A stretch of 36,327 bases of DNA, taken from assembly GCA_937889535.1 (NCBI GenBank), contig CALBZW010000013.1, positions 1 through 36,327 of the forward strand, given 5' to 3'. Each line of letters begins with the position of its first letter. Positions within the stretch are counted from its first letter, which is position 1. Made by a program: the position numbers and the translations under genes. Of this stretch, positions 29,661 to 36,327 are shown in pieces. Below the pieces are notes generated by a model. It had not been told where the DNA came from. It did not search any database and was given only the letters and a program-made list of their open reading frames with translations. The DNA is from an uncultured Candidatus Saccharibacteria bacterium (lineage in GTDB: Bacteria > Patescibacteriota > Saccharimonadia > Saccharimonadales > Saccharimonadaceae).

Positions 29661-29669
29661 ATTATAGCA
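29661..29669 (-). promoter_or_regulatory. Near-leaderless promoter of the YjbR-like gene
   Basis: Minus-strand TGCTATAAT, TATAAT at 29661-29666, 7 nt before the ATG. Confidence 0.65.
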
Positions 29670-29763
29670 CATGAATGTTCAGTTTAATTCCGTAGTCCCG
29701 CCACGATAAGATCATAGTTAATAAAACATAAGTTGTTTGACAAAATATAGATAACATTTTATG

Positions 29764-29772
29764 TGATATACT
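29764..29772 (+). promoter_or_regulatory. Leaderless promoter of the 29779 gene
   Basis: TGATATACT, TATACT at 29767-29772, exactly 6 nt before the ATG at 29779. A TTGACA at 29737-29742 is too far (24 nt) for a normal -35. Confidence 0.6.
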
Positions 29773-29778
29773 AGTCAT

Positions 29779-30519
29779 ATGGATAGTATTATGGAATTTC
29801 TCAAAAAACGAGCAACTTCAACATTCCTAGTTTCCTACACGATTTTCTGGATGATGTATCATTGGGAAGGATTAGCGGCTTTATTTAATACGGGCCAAGA
29901 TTACATTATGGCGCAATACCATATGCTTAAAAATGAATATTTAGCAAAGTATTTCTTCGGCTTTGTGCGGCTAGAAAATTGGGATTGGGGGATATTCGTA
30001 TGGAAGGCGTTAGGTTTTGTGATACCAGCCATATTAGCGTATGTATATGTCTGGTGGCTTCCAAAATGGGTTTTGAATCCGAGCTACAAAAAGGAGGCGA
30101 ACTATAAGGTTGATAGAAGAATTATCAAAAATGAGGCCGAGAAGAGATTAGCCGATTCTGAGGTTCAAAAAGTTGAGTCGAAGATAGAACTATTACAAAG
30201 ACAGGAAAAGGCGCGTGAATTGAGTCCAGAAGAAGAGTGGCAGATAAGCTTCGAAGAATGCCTATCGCGCAATAAGGAGCTATGCTTAGACGCTCTAGCG
30301 GAGCTAAAAAATGTAATTTATGATGAGTCTGGTCAGCTTAAGGACTACAATGGAGGTAGCAGGATGATGAGTAGCGAACTAATGTTGTGCGATACATACG
30401 GGTTAATCACGTTTGACGTTAATGCCAATGGAACAAAAACCGGACGCATTTCACTCACAGACAAGGGTAAGTTCTTTCTTAAAGAGGCTTCCAGATATTA
30501 CGAGGAGCATGATATCTAA
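29779..30519 (+). CDS. Two-helix membrane protein with coiled coil and C-terminal wHTH-like domain
   Basis: 246 aa. Aromatic-rich membrane helices at about residues 13-35 and 73-94, then a charged coiled coil (residues 107-160) and a C-terminal segment ELMLCDTYGLITFDVNANGTKTGRISLTDKGKFFLKEA, which has the pattern of a winged-helix wing and helix. It resembles membrane-anchored accessory proteins of defence or mobile islands, but I recognise no family. It overlaps the next gene by 11 nt. Base composition is more A/T-rich than the core genes, so it may be acquired. Confidence 0.65.
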   Translation: MDSIMEFLKKRATSTFLVSYTIFWMMYHWEGLAALFNTGQDYIMAQYHMLKNEYLAKYFFGFVRLENWDWGIFVWKALGFVIPAILAYVYVWWLPKWVLNPSYKKEANYKVDRRIIKNEAEKRLADSEVQKVESKIELLQRQEKARELSPEEEWQISFEECLSRNKELCLDALAELKNVIYDESGQLKDYNGGSRMMSSELMLCDTYGLITFDVNANGTKTGRISLTDKGKFFLKEASRYYEEHDI

Positions 30520-30856
30520 GATTGATTCCAGGCTAGACAAGGCAGACCAAATCGACATGACGAAGGAAGAGTTTTTGAACTTACTGAAAAACCTACCAGA
30601 ACAGATAGAAAATGGTAGCGCAGCTGAAAAAGACGCTCTTGCTCGACTTTTGCTTTTGAACTCACATATTGATGCGCAGAATCAGGCTTACTTTGAATGG
30701 AAGGAACCGTTTAATACTCTGTTAATGGCGGCTAAAGCGGCTCACAAAAAAGAAGGTTCATCGTCATATGATAAACCTTCGTCAACTATGGGCTGTTCTG
30801 GTGAGCCGGGAGAGGCTCGAACTCTCGACACCGGGCTTAAAAGGCCCGTGCTCTAA
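30509..30856 (+). CDS. Small helical protein whose reading frame runs into tRNA-Lys
   Basis: 115 codons from the ATG at 30509, overlapping the previous stop. The first 80 residues are a charged helical protein (DKADQIDMTKEEFLNLLKNLPEQI). From about residue 80 on the frame crosses the tRNA-Lys terminator hairpin and then the antisense strand of tRNA-Lys itself, giving an unnatural tail (GEPGEARTLDTGLKRPVL). The native C-terminus has probably been lost or replaced where the two-gene unit joined the tRNA locus. Confidence 0.55.
   Translation: MISKIDSRLDKADQIDMTKEEFLNLLKNLPEQIENGSAAEKDALARLLLLNSHIDAQNQAYFEWKEPFNTLLMAAKAAHKKEGSSSYDKPSSTMGCSGEPGEARTLDTGLKRPVL
30746..30780 (-). terminator. Terminator of tRNA-Lys
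   Basis: GAAGGTT/AACCTTC stem at 30752-30780 with extra imperfect pairing inside; on the minus strand it is followed by TTTTTT. It lies within the 30509-30856 frame. Confidence 0.75.
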
Positions 30857-30875
30857 CCAACTGAGCTACCGGCCC
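30799..30875 (-). tRNA. tRNA-Lys(UUU)
   Basis: 77 nt with encoded CCA. Acceptor GGGCCGG/CCGGCTC, D arm GCTC/GAGC, anticodon stem CGGGC/GCCCG with loop CTTTTAA (anticodon TTT), five-base variable loop, T arm GAGAG-TTCGAGC-CTCTC. Confidence 0.97.
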
Positions 30876-30886
30876 ACAGTGGTTAC

Positions 30887-30915
30887 ATTATAGCACAAAA
30901 TTCGCGAAAGTGAAA
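30887..30915 (-). promoter_or_regulatory. Promoter of tRNA-Lys
   Basis: Minus-strand TTTCAC (30910-30915), 17 nt, TATAAT (30887-30892), TGC extension. Confidence 0.7.
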
Positions 30916-30933
30916 CCCTATTTTTTGGTTTTG

Positions 30934-30962
30934 TTGCATTTTACGGAGTTTTGTGATAAAAT
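30934..30962 (+). promoter_or_regulatory. Promoter of the 31038 gene
   Basis: TTGCAT (30934-30939), 17 nt, TAAAAT (30957-30962), TGA extension. The leader of about 70 nt has a GTCTGG/CCAGAC hairpin. Confidence 0.65.
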
Positions 30963-31037
30963 ATAGTGGCGTCTGGTCGGCGGATAGCCAGACTGAAACA
31001 AGAGTACATTTCGAGATTTAGGAAGAGAGGTTAGATG

Positions 31038-31394
31038 ATGGCAGATTTTCAGTATATTAAGGATTTCTACGGAATGACCAAGGATGAGCTTGAGAATACA
31101 GTAGTGCGATGCGGCAATGTAGATTGCCGCTGTCTATATAGACATTTATTTGGCACAGAACCAACGGACAATGAAGTCGAGAAGATGACGCAGGCGGTTA
31201 GGAAAGCAATGGAGAGTTTTTCGCCATGTCACGTCGATTTAATTACCGCAGAATTTGGCAGTAATGAGACTACGGCCGCCGAGTTCGTGGCACAGTCTGA
31301 TACGATGTTCGACAAGCCTGGCGATTCGCTGGAGCAAAAGCTGCGTTCAGCGCTCACAATGGTACGCTCCACTTATCAGCGTATGATGTTTTAA
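31038..31394 (+). CDS. Small soluble protein of unknown function
   Basis: 118 aa. There are two adjacent ATGs (31035, 31038); the second has better spacing from GAGAGG. The sequence is acidic and helical, with a Cys cluster C-x7-CRC near residues 24-33 (VVRCGNVDCRCLYRHLFG) that could bind a metal, and a further Cys in FSPCHVDL. I recognise no family. A terminator follows. Confidence 0.6.
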   Translation: MADFQYIKDFYGMTKDELENTVVRCGNVDCRCLYRHLFGTEPTDNEVEKMTQAVRKAMESFSPCHVDLITAEFGSNETTAAEFVAQSDTMFDKPGDSLEQKLRSALTMVRSTYQRMMF

Positions 31395-31427
31395 AATTAA
31401 ATTATCACTTTATCCGCAAGAACCTTA

Positions 31428-31457
31428 GCTCCGGCATAGCCGGAGCACTTTCTTTTT
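31428..31457 (+). terminator. Terminator after the 31038 gene
   Basis: GCTCCGGC/GCCGGAGC stem, 3-nt loop, then ACTTTCTTTTT. Confidence 0.85.
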
Positions 31458-31479
31458 CCGGCGGTTTTGTCTTTTAACA

Positions 31480-31509
31480 AAAATAGCTACCATTTCAGGT
31501 AGCTATTTT
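31480..31509. terminator. Terminator of tRNA-Val (bidirectional)
   Basis: AAAATAGCTACC/GGTAGCTATTTT perfect 12-bp stem with T-runs on either strand. Confidence 0.88.
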
Positions 31510-31522
31510 ATAATACTTAATC

Positions 31523-31599
31523 TGGTGGGCGATAGAGGATTTGAACCTCTGACCTCGTCTACGTCAAAGACGCGCTCTAGCCAACTGAGCTAACCGCCC
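31523..31599 (-). tRNA. tRNA-Val(GAC)
   Basis: 77 nt with encoded CCA. Acceptor GGGCGGT/ATCGCCC, D arm GCTC/GAGC, anticodon stem CGTCT/AGACG with loop TTGACGT (anticodon GAC), T arm AGAGG-TTCAAAT-CCTCT. Confidence 0.96.
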
Positions 31600-31608
31600 G
31601 CTGTGACT

Positions 31609-31637
31609 ATAGTATCACGTCGCTAGGCAAAAGTCAA
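31609..31637 (-). promoter_or_regulatory. Promoter of tRNA-Val
   Basis: Minus-strand TTGACT (31632-31637), 17 nt, TACTAT (31609-31614). Confidence 0.7.
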
Positions 31638-31673
31638 TCTTATTCTTCTGTCGATGACGTAGATTTGGCAGTC

Positions 31674-32579
31674 TTAGTGCTTTTTGCTCGTATTGCTTTT
31701 AGTTGTGGTTTTCCCGGCAGATTTCGTGGTTTTCGACTTCGCTCCGGCCTTGGCGGTTTCAGTAGACTTCGTATTGGTATTAGAACTCTTCGCCTTAGCC
31801 TTAGGCTTTGCTTCGGCCTCGAGCACATCCTGCTCTTTCGTAGCCTTTACTTCCGACTCGAAACTTGAATCCAAGACCGACTCTAAGAGGTCTTCACTTT
31901 TGTCGCCGTGCTTCTTAGAAAACTTATCGACGAAGAATGCGACAATTCCAACTAAAATCACAATTCCAGCAATCACGCCAGCAAAGATCCAAGCTAAGCC
32001 ACTTAAATCTTGTGACTGACCTTCGGTTTCCTCTTTCACATCATCGCGGGAAGCGACTTCAACATCGTTTCCATCTTTTTCGCTATCGGAATCGTTGGCG
32101 TTGGCCTCTTCTTTGCCTGAAACCTCAGAATTGGATTGCTCGATATCGTCAGCGCCCTCAGACGAGCCTTGACCACGGTTAGCGCTAGAGCTACTGTTCG
32201 CATTCTGACTGCTGCCAGAAGTATTATTGGATGGCTTGCTAGTTGAGCTAGAATTATTACTTGAGCTATTATTACCGCTATTCGTACCAGGATTTGTAAT
32301 GTGGCCTGGAAGGTCAGGCGTATTATTGCCACCCTGAGACGGATCATTACGATCGGGATCTTCATTATAATCCCCAGAGCCGTCGCCTGGATCAGGATTG
32401 GGAGCTGGATCAGGATTTTCATCACCACCGCCCGGATTATCACCGCCAGTTTCGCCTGAGTCGGCATCGCCATCAGCGTAGGTCGCTAGTGCAGGCATCG
32501 TCAATCCCAGCGCCAGAGTGCAAACAGTGGCGACTACAATATATTTAAGCGATTTTTGCGATGATGATTCTGATTTCAT
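31674..32579 (-). CDS. Low-complexity surface protein with one membrane helix
   Basis: 301 aa. A signal or anchor helix (KYIVVATVCTLALGLTMPALA, residues 12-32) precedes 160 residues rich in Gly, Asp, Asn, Pro and Ser, with a Ser/Asn stretch, then a second membrane helix at about 195-218 (LAWIFAGVIAGIVILVGIVAFFV). The last 80 residues are Lys/Ala/Thr/Ser-rich. This looks like a stalk or linker protein with a basic cytoplasmic tail that could contact nucleic acid or the secretion machinery. The -10 box is 6 nt before the ATG. No family recognised. Confidence 0.68.
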   Translation of the reverse strand: MKSESSSQKSLKYIVVATVCTLALGLTMPALATYADGDADSGETGGDNPGGGDENPDPAPNPDPGDGSGDYNEDPDRNDPSQGGNNTPDLPGHITNPGTNSGNNSSSNNSSSTSKPSNNTSGSSQNANSSSSANRGQGSSEGADDIEQSNSEVSGKEEANANDSDSEKDGNDVEVASRDDVKEETEGQSQDLSGLAWIFAGVIAGIVILVGIVAFFVDKFSKKHGDKSEDLLESVLDSSFESEVKATKEQDVLEAEAKPKAKAKSSNTNTKSTETAKAGAKSKTTKSAGKTTTKSNTSKKH

Positions 32580-32585
32580 ATCTCT

Positions 32586-32614
32586 ATACTATCACAAATT
32601 TCAAATAGTGTCAA
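32586..32614 (-). promoter_or_regulatory. Leaderless promoter of the low-complexity surface protein gene
   Basis: Minus-strand TTGACA (32609-32614), 17 nt, TAGTAT (32586-32591), 6 nt to the ATG at 32579. Confidence 0.75.
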
Positions 32615-32621
32615 GTATTAT

Positions 32622-32645
32622 AGCCTCTCTGGCGACAGAGAGGCT
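32622..32645 (-). terminator. Hairpin after the TPNTG-bearing surface protein gene
   Basis: AGCCTCTCTG/CAGAGAGGCT perfect 10-bp stem, 4-nt loop; followed on the minus strand only by ATAAT, so terminator strength is uncertain. Confidence 0.6.
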
Positions 32646-32686
32646 ATGTTTAGTGGTTGATATTAAGTTTTAGTATCGACTTGGCC

Positions 32687-33595
32687 CTAGCGGCGACTCT
32701 TGCGATAGATTAGTACAAGGGCGAAACCGGCGGCAACGCCGAAGGCGATTAGCCCAGTGACAAGATAGTCAATACGGGAGATGTTGAGGTCGCCAATGGA
32801 GAGCATACCGGTATTCGGGGTGTCGGGAGTGATTGGAGAGTATTCAATATATATGGTTTGCATAGAGAGCAACTTATCGTCCTGGTCATATGCTGAGATA
32901 ACTGCAGTATAAGTGCCAGCCTTAGCGCCGTACTTCTCGAACGGAAGAGTGACAAGGAGTTTACCAGTTACCGGGTCAATGTCTGAACGATCAAGTTCAA
33001 TGTTAACGATGTTGCCGTTTTCGTCCACGAAAGCCGGATTGCCGTCTTTGTCGAAGACTGTGACGACGACGCGTTCGGTTGAATCACTAACTTCGATACC
33101 GATAATCGGATCGCGATTGTCATCCATCCCCTGATCCGTATCGACTACTGCAGCATTGTAGGTGAAGCTCACAGTGTCAGTCTCACGGGAAACGTTATCG
33201 TAGCCAACTACGCTAGTGTGTAAGGCAAACTCACCGAAACCATAAGGCGCAACGTCAAGCTCGAAGCTGTAAGTACCAGCATCATCGCTTGGAGTGTATG
33301 ATGGGAGAGCTACGGTTTGAGTATTACCGCTTTCGTCTTTATAGGTGAGCGAGAACTCAAGGCGCTTAGCTTGGCTATAGTTGGTAACGACATTAACTTT
33401 AGCGTTCGCCGTCTCGCTACCATCGCGCGGCGAAGCGAAGATGTTACTCGGCGCACCTTCACTAACCTGAACATTAACCGTAGTATTGTCTATAGCCGAC
33501 GCATCTGGCGCTGGCATACCATAGGCTACGGCGGTCATAACGCCGACTGCTGCAAGTCCAGCGAGCCCTAAAAGTTGCTTTTTTGTCTTTTTCAT
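32687..33595 (-). CDS. Secreted surface protein with TPNTG sorting-like signal
   Basis: 302 aa. Signal peptide with Lys-rich start (MKKTKKQLLGLAGLAAVGV) ending near PDASA. Beta-sandwich-like external domain (residues 40-250) with repeated strand patterns. The C-terminus is TPNTG at 259-263, a 17-residue linker, a membrane helix at about 281-298 and a basic tail KSRR. This resembles the LPXTG-type signal cleaved by sortases, with Thr for Leu and a longer linker. No sortase gene is in the window, so anchoring may be by the helix alone. Confidence 0.72.
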   Translation of the reverse strand: MKKTKKQLLGLAGLAAVGVMTAVAYGMPAPDASAIDNTTVNVQVSEGAPSNIFASPRDGSETANAKVNVVTNYSQAKRLEFSLTYKDESGNTQTVALPSYTPSDDAGTYSFELDVAPYGFGEFALHTSVVGYDNVSRETDTVSFTYNAAVVDTDQGMDDNRDPIIGIEVSDSTERVVVTVFDKDGNPAFVDENGNIVNIELDRSDIDPVTGKLLVTLPFEKYGAKAGTYTAVISAYDQDDKLLSMQTIYIEYSPITPDTPNTGMLSIGDLNISRIDYLVTGLIAFGVAAGFALVLIYRKSRR

Positions 33596-33703
33596 ACTCT
33601 ACACTCTTTCTTTTTAGTTTTTGTTTTGAATTCGCCTGAGCTGCCGTCTCGCAGAATCACCACTCGCAATGATGATTACGGCTACTCGCGTCTCGTAACT
33701 CTA

Positions 33704-34711
33704 CTATACGAGTCGGCGAGCTTTACGCTCTTTGCGTTTTCTGATTATGATTATAATCCAGATAATTATGACTGTCAATAATAAAATTAACAAAATCATA
33801 ATGAACACCGGCATAATGACGACAATATGCTTCTCGCTTTCAGTCGCGTCGGCAGCATTCACCTTAAATTCGACATTAAAGATGCCGAGGAATGGGGTGT
33901 CCTCCCAATTGACATTGACGTGATATTCAGATCCTGGCCAAGCTGCGATTGAATCCGTCTCGGAGTAGAGTTCCTTGCCAAAGACGGTACGTGCGATATA
34001 TTCGTAATGAATCTCATAGTCGGTATTACCAGTATTTTTCACGGTAGCGTGAGCTTCAAGTGCGCCACCAAGTGAGAAACGTTGGAAGCCGTAGTCGCTA
34101 ATCTCACCGGTGCGGTTCGTATTACCGATCGAGCGGCCGCGAATCGTCATACCAGCTTCGCCGGTGGTCTGGACGGAAGTGCCACTATTACCATTACCAA
34201 GGGTTTGTGCCCAAATTGCGGCATATTGCGCACCACCTGGAACGTCGTCTGGGACTTCGATTTTGTAGTAAACTGTACGCGATTCGCCTGGCTCCAAAGT
34301 ACCGACATATTCATCGACATAAGCACCGCTATCATCAAGAAAACTAATCCAGCGGGCGATCTGAGAGTAAGAGTTCGAGGCGCTCTCATCAAAACTAACC
34401 TCGTTGTTCTCGCCAGACACAGAATACGGTGTAACATGGACACGGAAACGATAGCTCGTATTCCCGGTGTTCTTAACTTCAACCGCACAGCCGGCATCGA
34501 GATCTTGCGGACATTTGTCAGAACCGCGCTCAATAACGTCTCCGCCTAACATCGTCACGACTGACATAGTTGGAGAAATTGCGATTTCGGTTCGAGGAGC
34601 TGATTCATCAATCGCCTCTTCTTCTCCCTCGGCGTAGACTGCTCCGGCAAGGCTAGTTGCTCCCGCAACTACCAGCGCCGCCAGAATCAAACTTTTCCAA
34701 ATATTTTTCAT
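33704..34711 (-). CDS. DUF916-like surface protein with C-terminal membrane helix, copy 2
   Basis: 335 aa from ATG 34711, which has TAGGAGGT; the longer frame upstream is not supported. Signal peptide (residues 1-25), then a beta-rich ectodomain with the DUF916/WxL-associated pattern: ISPTMSVVTMLGGDVI, CAVEVKNTGNTSYRFRVHVTPYSV, VGTLEPGESRTVYYKIEVPDDVPGGAQYAAIW. A second Ig-like domain follows, then a helix at about 302-325 and a tail rich in Lys/Arg. In Gram-positive bacteria these proteins hold WxL surface proteins at the wall. It is 30 nt from its paralogue upstream. Confidence 0.82.
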   Translation of the reverse strand: MKNIWKSLILAALVVAGATSLAGAVYAEGEEEAIDESAPRTEIAISPTMSVVTMLGGDVIERGSDKCPQDLDAGCAVEVKNTGNTSYRFRVHVTPYSVSGENNEVSFDESASNSYSQIARWISFLDDSGAYVDEYVGTLEPGESRTVYYKIEVPDDVPGGAQYAAIWAQTLGNGNSGTSVQTTGEAGMTIRGRSIGNTNRTGEISDYGFQRFSLGGALEAHATVKNTGNTDYEIHYEYIARTVFGKELYSETDSIAAWPGSEYHVNVNWEDTPFLGIFNVEFKVNAADATESEKHIVVIMPVFIMILLILLLTVIIIWIIIIIRKRKERKARRLV

Positions 34712-34740
34712 TTTACCTCCTAACTCCAACATTTGTTAGT

Positions 34741-35664
34741 TTACCGTTCCCTGCGACTCTTGATGCGACTACAGATCCAGAAAACAATACAGAAGATAAT
34801 CAGGAGAATAATGAAGATGAACCAGATTGGGCAGAGGAAGACGGTTTTTTCAATAAATTGTGTATCATCAGCAATCGTAACGGTCTGCTTAACACGGAAG
34901 ATACCTAGGTGCGGAGCGTCATCCCAAGAAATCGAATTATAGCGGCTTGTCTCTGGCAAAACTGTAACTTCGTATGGGCTTTCTTCATTCGTATAAACTT
35001 CTTCGTTGCCAAAAAGCGGGAAGACTTGCAGGACATAAGATGCGGTAATATGAGTATTACCAGTGTTCTCGACAACTGAAGTTGCACTAATCGGCGGGTT
35101 AAACAAGATGCTTGGGATATTCTGTTCAGTCACCTTACCGGTACGGCGAGTATTACCCTCGACATCGCCAAGGAGGCGGAAGCCGATTTGTTTGGTCGCA
35201 CTAATCGCAGCGCCGGAGTTTGCATCATCATTTTGAATCATACGAACATTAATCAGAGCGTATTGACCACCGGCCGGCGCATCGCTCGGGATACGGATAC
35301 TATACTTAATTTCTTCAGTGCTATCAGGGGCAAGCGTCCCGGAATCTTGGGATAAAGTCACCCAATCTTTCATCTGAGTATAGGCAGTTTCAGTCTCAGA
35401 ATCAAGTGTGTATTTATCGTCGCTAACACTATACGGCGTAATATTAATAGCGTAACTAAATTCCTTTGCGCCAGTATTCTGGACCTTAAAGACGCCGTCA
35501 TATGTCTTACCGGGCTGCATCTCCTCAATCTCAGCATAGGACGGTGAAACCTGCAGACGGTAATCCGGGGTGTCAGCCGCAGCAACAGGGCTATTTGTAA
35601 TAAAAGTCAGGGCAAAAGCCGCAAAGAAAGCCGAAAATAGCTTGCCAAAATAATGTTTTTTCAT
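34741..35664 (-). CDS. DUF916-like surface protein with C-terminal membrane helix, copy 1
   Basis: 307 aa with AAGGAGGT before the ATG. Signal peptide to about AADT (residue 31); ectodomain with YRLQVSPSYAEIEEMQPGKTYDGVFKVQNTGAKEFSYAINITPYSV and KYSIRIPSDAPAGGQYALI, the same pattern as the following gene; a helix near 276-298 (VFLCPIWFIFIILLIIFCIVFWI) and a basic tail RIKSRRER. The two paralogues are a tandem duplication and form one operon. Confidence 0.82.
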   Translation of the reverse strand: MKKHYFGKLFSAFFAAFALTFITNSPVAAADTPDYRLQVSPSYAEIEEMQPGKTYDGVFKVQNTGAKEFSYAINITPYSVSDDKYTLDSETETAYTQMKDWVTLSQDSGTLAPDSTEEIKYSIRIPSDAPAGGQYALINVRMIQNDDANSGAAISATKQIGFRLLGDVEGNTRRTGKVTEQNIPSILFNPPISATSVVENTGNTHITASYVLQVFPLFGNEEVYTNEESPYEVTVLPETSRYNSISWDDAPHLGIFRVKQTVTIADDTQFIEKTVFLCPIWFIFIILLIIFCIVFWICSRIKSRRER

Positions 35665-35687
35665 TTACCTCCTTAATTCTGTATCTT

Positions 35688-35716
35688 ATTTTACACCAAA
35701 AATTGGGTGGTGGCAA
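35688..35716 (-). promoter_or_regulatory. Promoter of the DUF916-like operon
   Basis: Minus-strand TTGCCA (35711-35716), 17 nt, TAAAAT (35688-35693), TG just upstream of the -10. Confidence 0.65.
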
Positions 35717-35739
35717 GAATTAAGCGAAAGGTTTTACGC

Positions 35740-35766
35740 AAAAAACCACCCCGGAAACCGAGGTGG
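35740..35766 (-). terminator. Terminator after the right-edge secreted protein gene
   Basis: CCACCTCGG/CCGGGGTGG stem with TTT loop, then TTTTTT on the minus strand. Confidence 0.9.
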
Positions 35767-35785
35767 CAAAATCTACAAAATAAGA

Positions 35786-36327
35786 TTATTTAGTTGTAGC
35801 AGTCAAGACGACTTCGTCCTGGTAAGTACCAGCAGCAATCGTAGTGTCAACTGTGACACCGAAAGTCAAGCTGATGACGTCACCAGCGTTAGCACTAGCT
35901 TTGTCGGATTCAGCAATCATTTGGTTTCCAGTTTTGATTGCGCGGTAGCTATCAGAAGCACTGGCATCTACGTTAGCAGAAGTTGTGCTAGCTTTAAAGC
36001 CCCAAGCGTTGGTGTCCTTAGCTGGAACGCCAGCGGCAATACCGTCAGCAGTACCACTACCATCAGTAGTCTTAAGAGCGAGTTCGGTATCAGCATCTTT
36101 GATCTGAACCATGTAGCCAGTAGCATTATTAGTTTGAACTGTAACATTGGTTGACGCTTCGTTAACATCTTGGTTTGCCATGACGTTGTTCATCGTAACC
36201 GTAGCATCAGCAACCGTAACCGCGATCGAATCGCCAACGATAGCCTGAGCAGTCGTGTTCGCAGTGTCAGAAACAGCATATGAACTCAGTGGCAAAGCTG
36301 CAACACCGAGGCCGGCGACAACGCCCA
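35786..36327 (-). CDS. Secreted beta-rich surface protein (5' end outside window)
   Basis: The frame stays open to the right edge, and upstream of the first TTG codon it continues as part of a signal peptide (GVVAGLGVAALPLSSYA), so the gene starts beyond 36327. The mature part is Ala/Thr/Asp/Val-rich with no Cys, and ends DVISLTFGVTVDTTIAAGTYQDEVVLTATTK, a C-terminal strand pattern seen in WxL-like and fimbria-like repeat proteins. Sitting just before two DUF916-like genes, it may be their ligand at the surface. Confidence 0.7.
   Translation of the reverse strand, partial: GVVAGLGVAALPLSSYAVSDTANTTAQAIVGDSIAVTVADATVTMNNVMANQDVNEASTNVTVQTNNATGYMVQIKDADTELALKTTDGSGTADGIAAGVPAKDTNAWGFKASTTSANVDASASDSYRAIKTGNQMIAESDKASANAGDVISLTFGVTVDTTIAAGTYQDEVVLTATTK

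Overview
The window most resembles a candidate-phyla-radiation genome of the Saccharibacteria (TM7) type. This rests on gene content, not a database search: a single-chain eukaryote/archaea-type glycyl-tRNA synthetase, tandem two-helix VirB2/TrbC-like T4SS pilins, class I aldolase fused to a degenerate PfkB domain, small core genes in short operons, a sensor-less histidine kinase/response regulator pair joined to recO, DUF916-like surface proteins, and many lineage-specific membrane proteins. The standard genetic code fits every gene.

Layout. 1-2.4 kb: edge of a membrane protein gene, a PD-(D/E)XK nuclease-fold protein and an Asp/Glu racemase-family protein. 2.5-7.6 kb: glyS followed by a 182-bp giant inverted repeat, a membrane protein, an ABC exporter with a C11 tract upstream, and pyrophosphatase. 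7.7-15.1 kb (all minus): membrane protein, rarA, recO, response regulator, histidine kinase, a proline/alanine-rich membrane protein, xseB-xseA and a flippase-like membrane protein. 15.2-19.7 kb: Trm11-like methyltransferase, rpmA, two pilins, PfkB-aldolase fusion. 19.8-24.6 kb: L25, pgk and pyk (minus), a small membrane protein and an SPFH protein (plus). 24.7-28.2 kb is an accessory region. Two tRNA genes (Glu, Arg) are each followed by a 197/198-nt structured element ending in a copy of that tRNA's own 3' tail. It also holds two about 410-bp cassettes resembling orphan diversity-generating-retroelement template repeats, a tandem palindrome, and a gene split by a G7 tract. 28.4-31.6 kb: methyltransferase, YjbR-like protein, a two-gene unit running into tRNA-Lys, a small orphan gene, tRNA-Val. 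31.7-36.3 kb: a surface-protein locus (low-complexity membrane protein, TPNTG-bearing protein, two DUF916-like proteins, a partial secreted protein).

Expression. Eleven genes (including glyS, rarA, the histidine kinase, pyk and the aldolase) have the -10 box exactly 6 nt before ATG, which places the start of transcription at the start codon: leaderless mRNAs. Several accessory or lineage-specific genes instead use a TTGACT/TTGACA-N17-TAYAAT promoter followed by an 80-200-nt hairpin-rich leader and a strong Shine-Dalgarno sequence.

Functionally, aldolase, pgk and pyk give lower-glycolysis steps; glyS, L25, L27, four tRNAs and an RNA methyltransferase serve translation; RarA, RecO and exonuclease VII serve DNA maintenance; pilins, exporter and surface proteins face the outside of the cell, plausibly the host in an epibiont. 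The most novel material is the paired tRNA-tail elements with compensatory base changes and the adjacent template-repeat-like cassettes.
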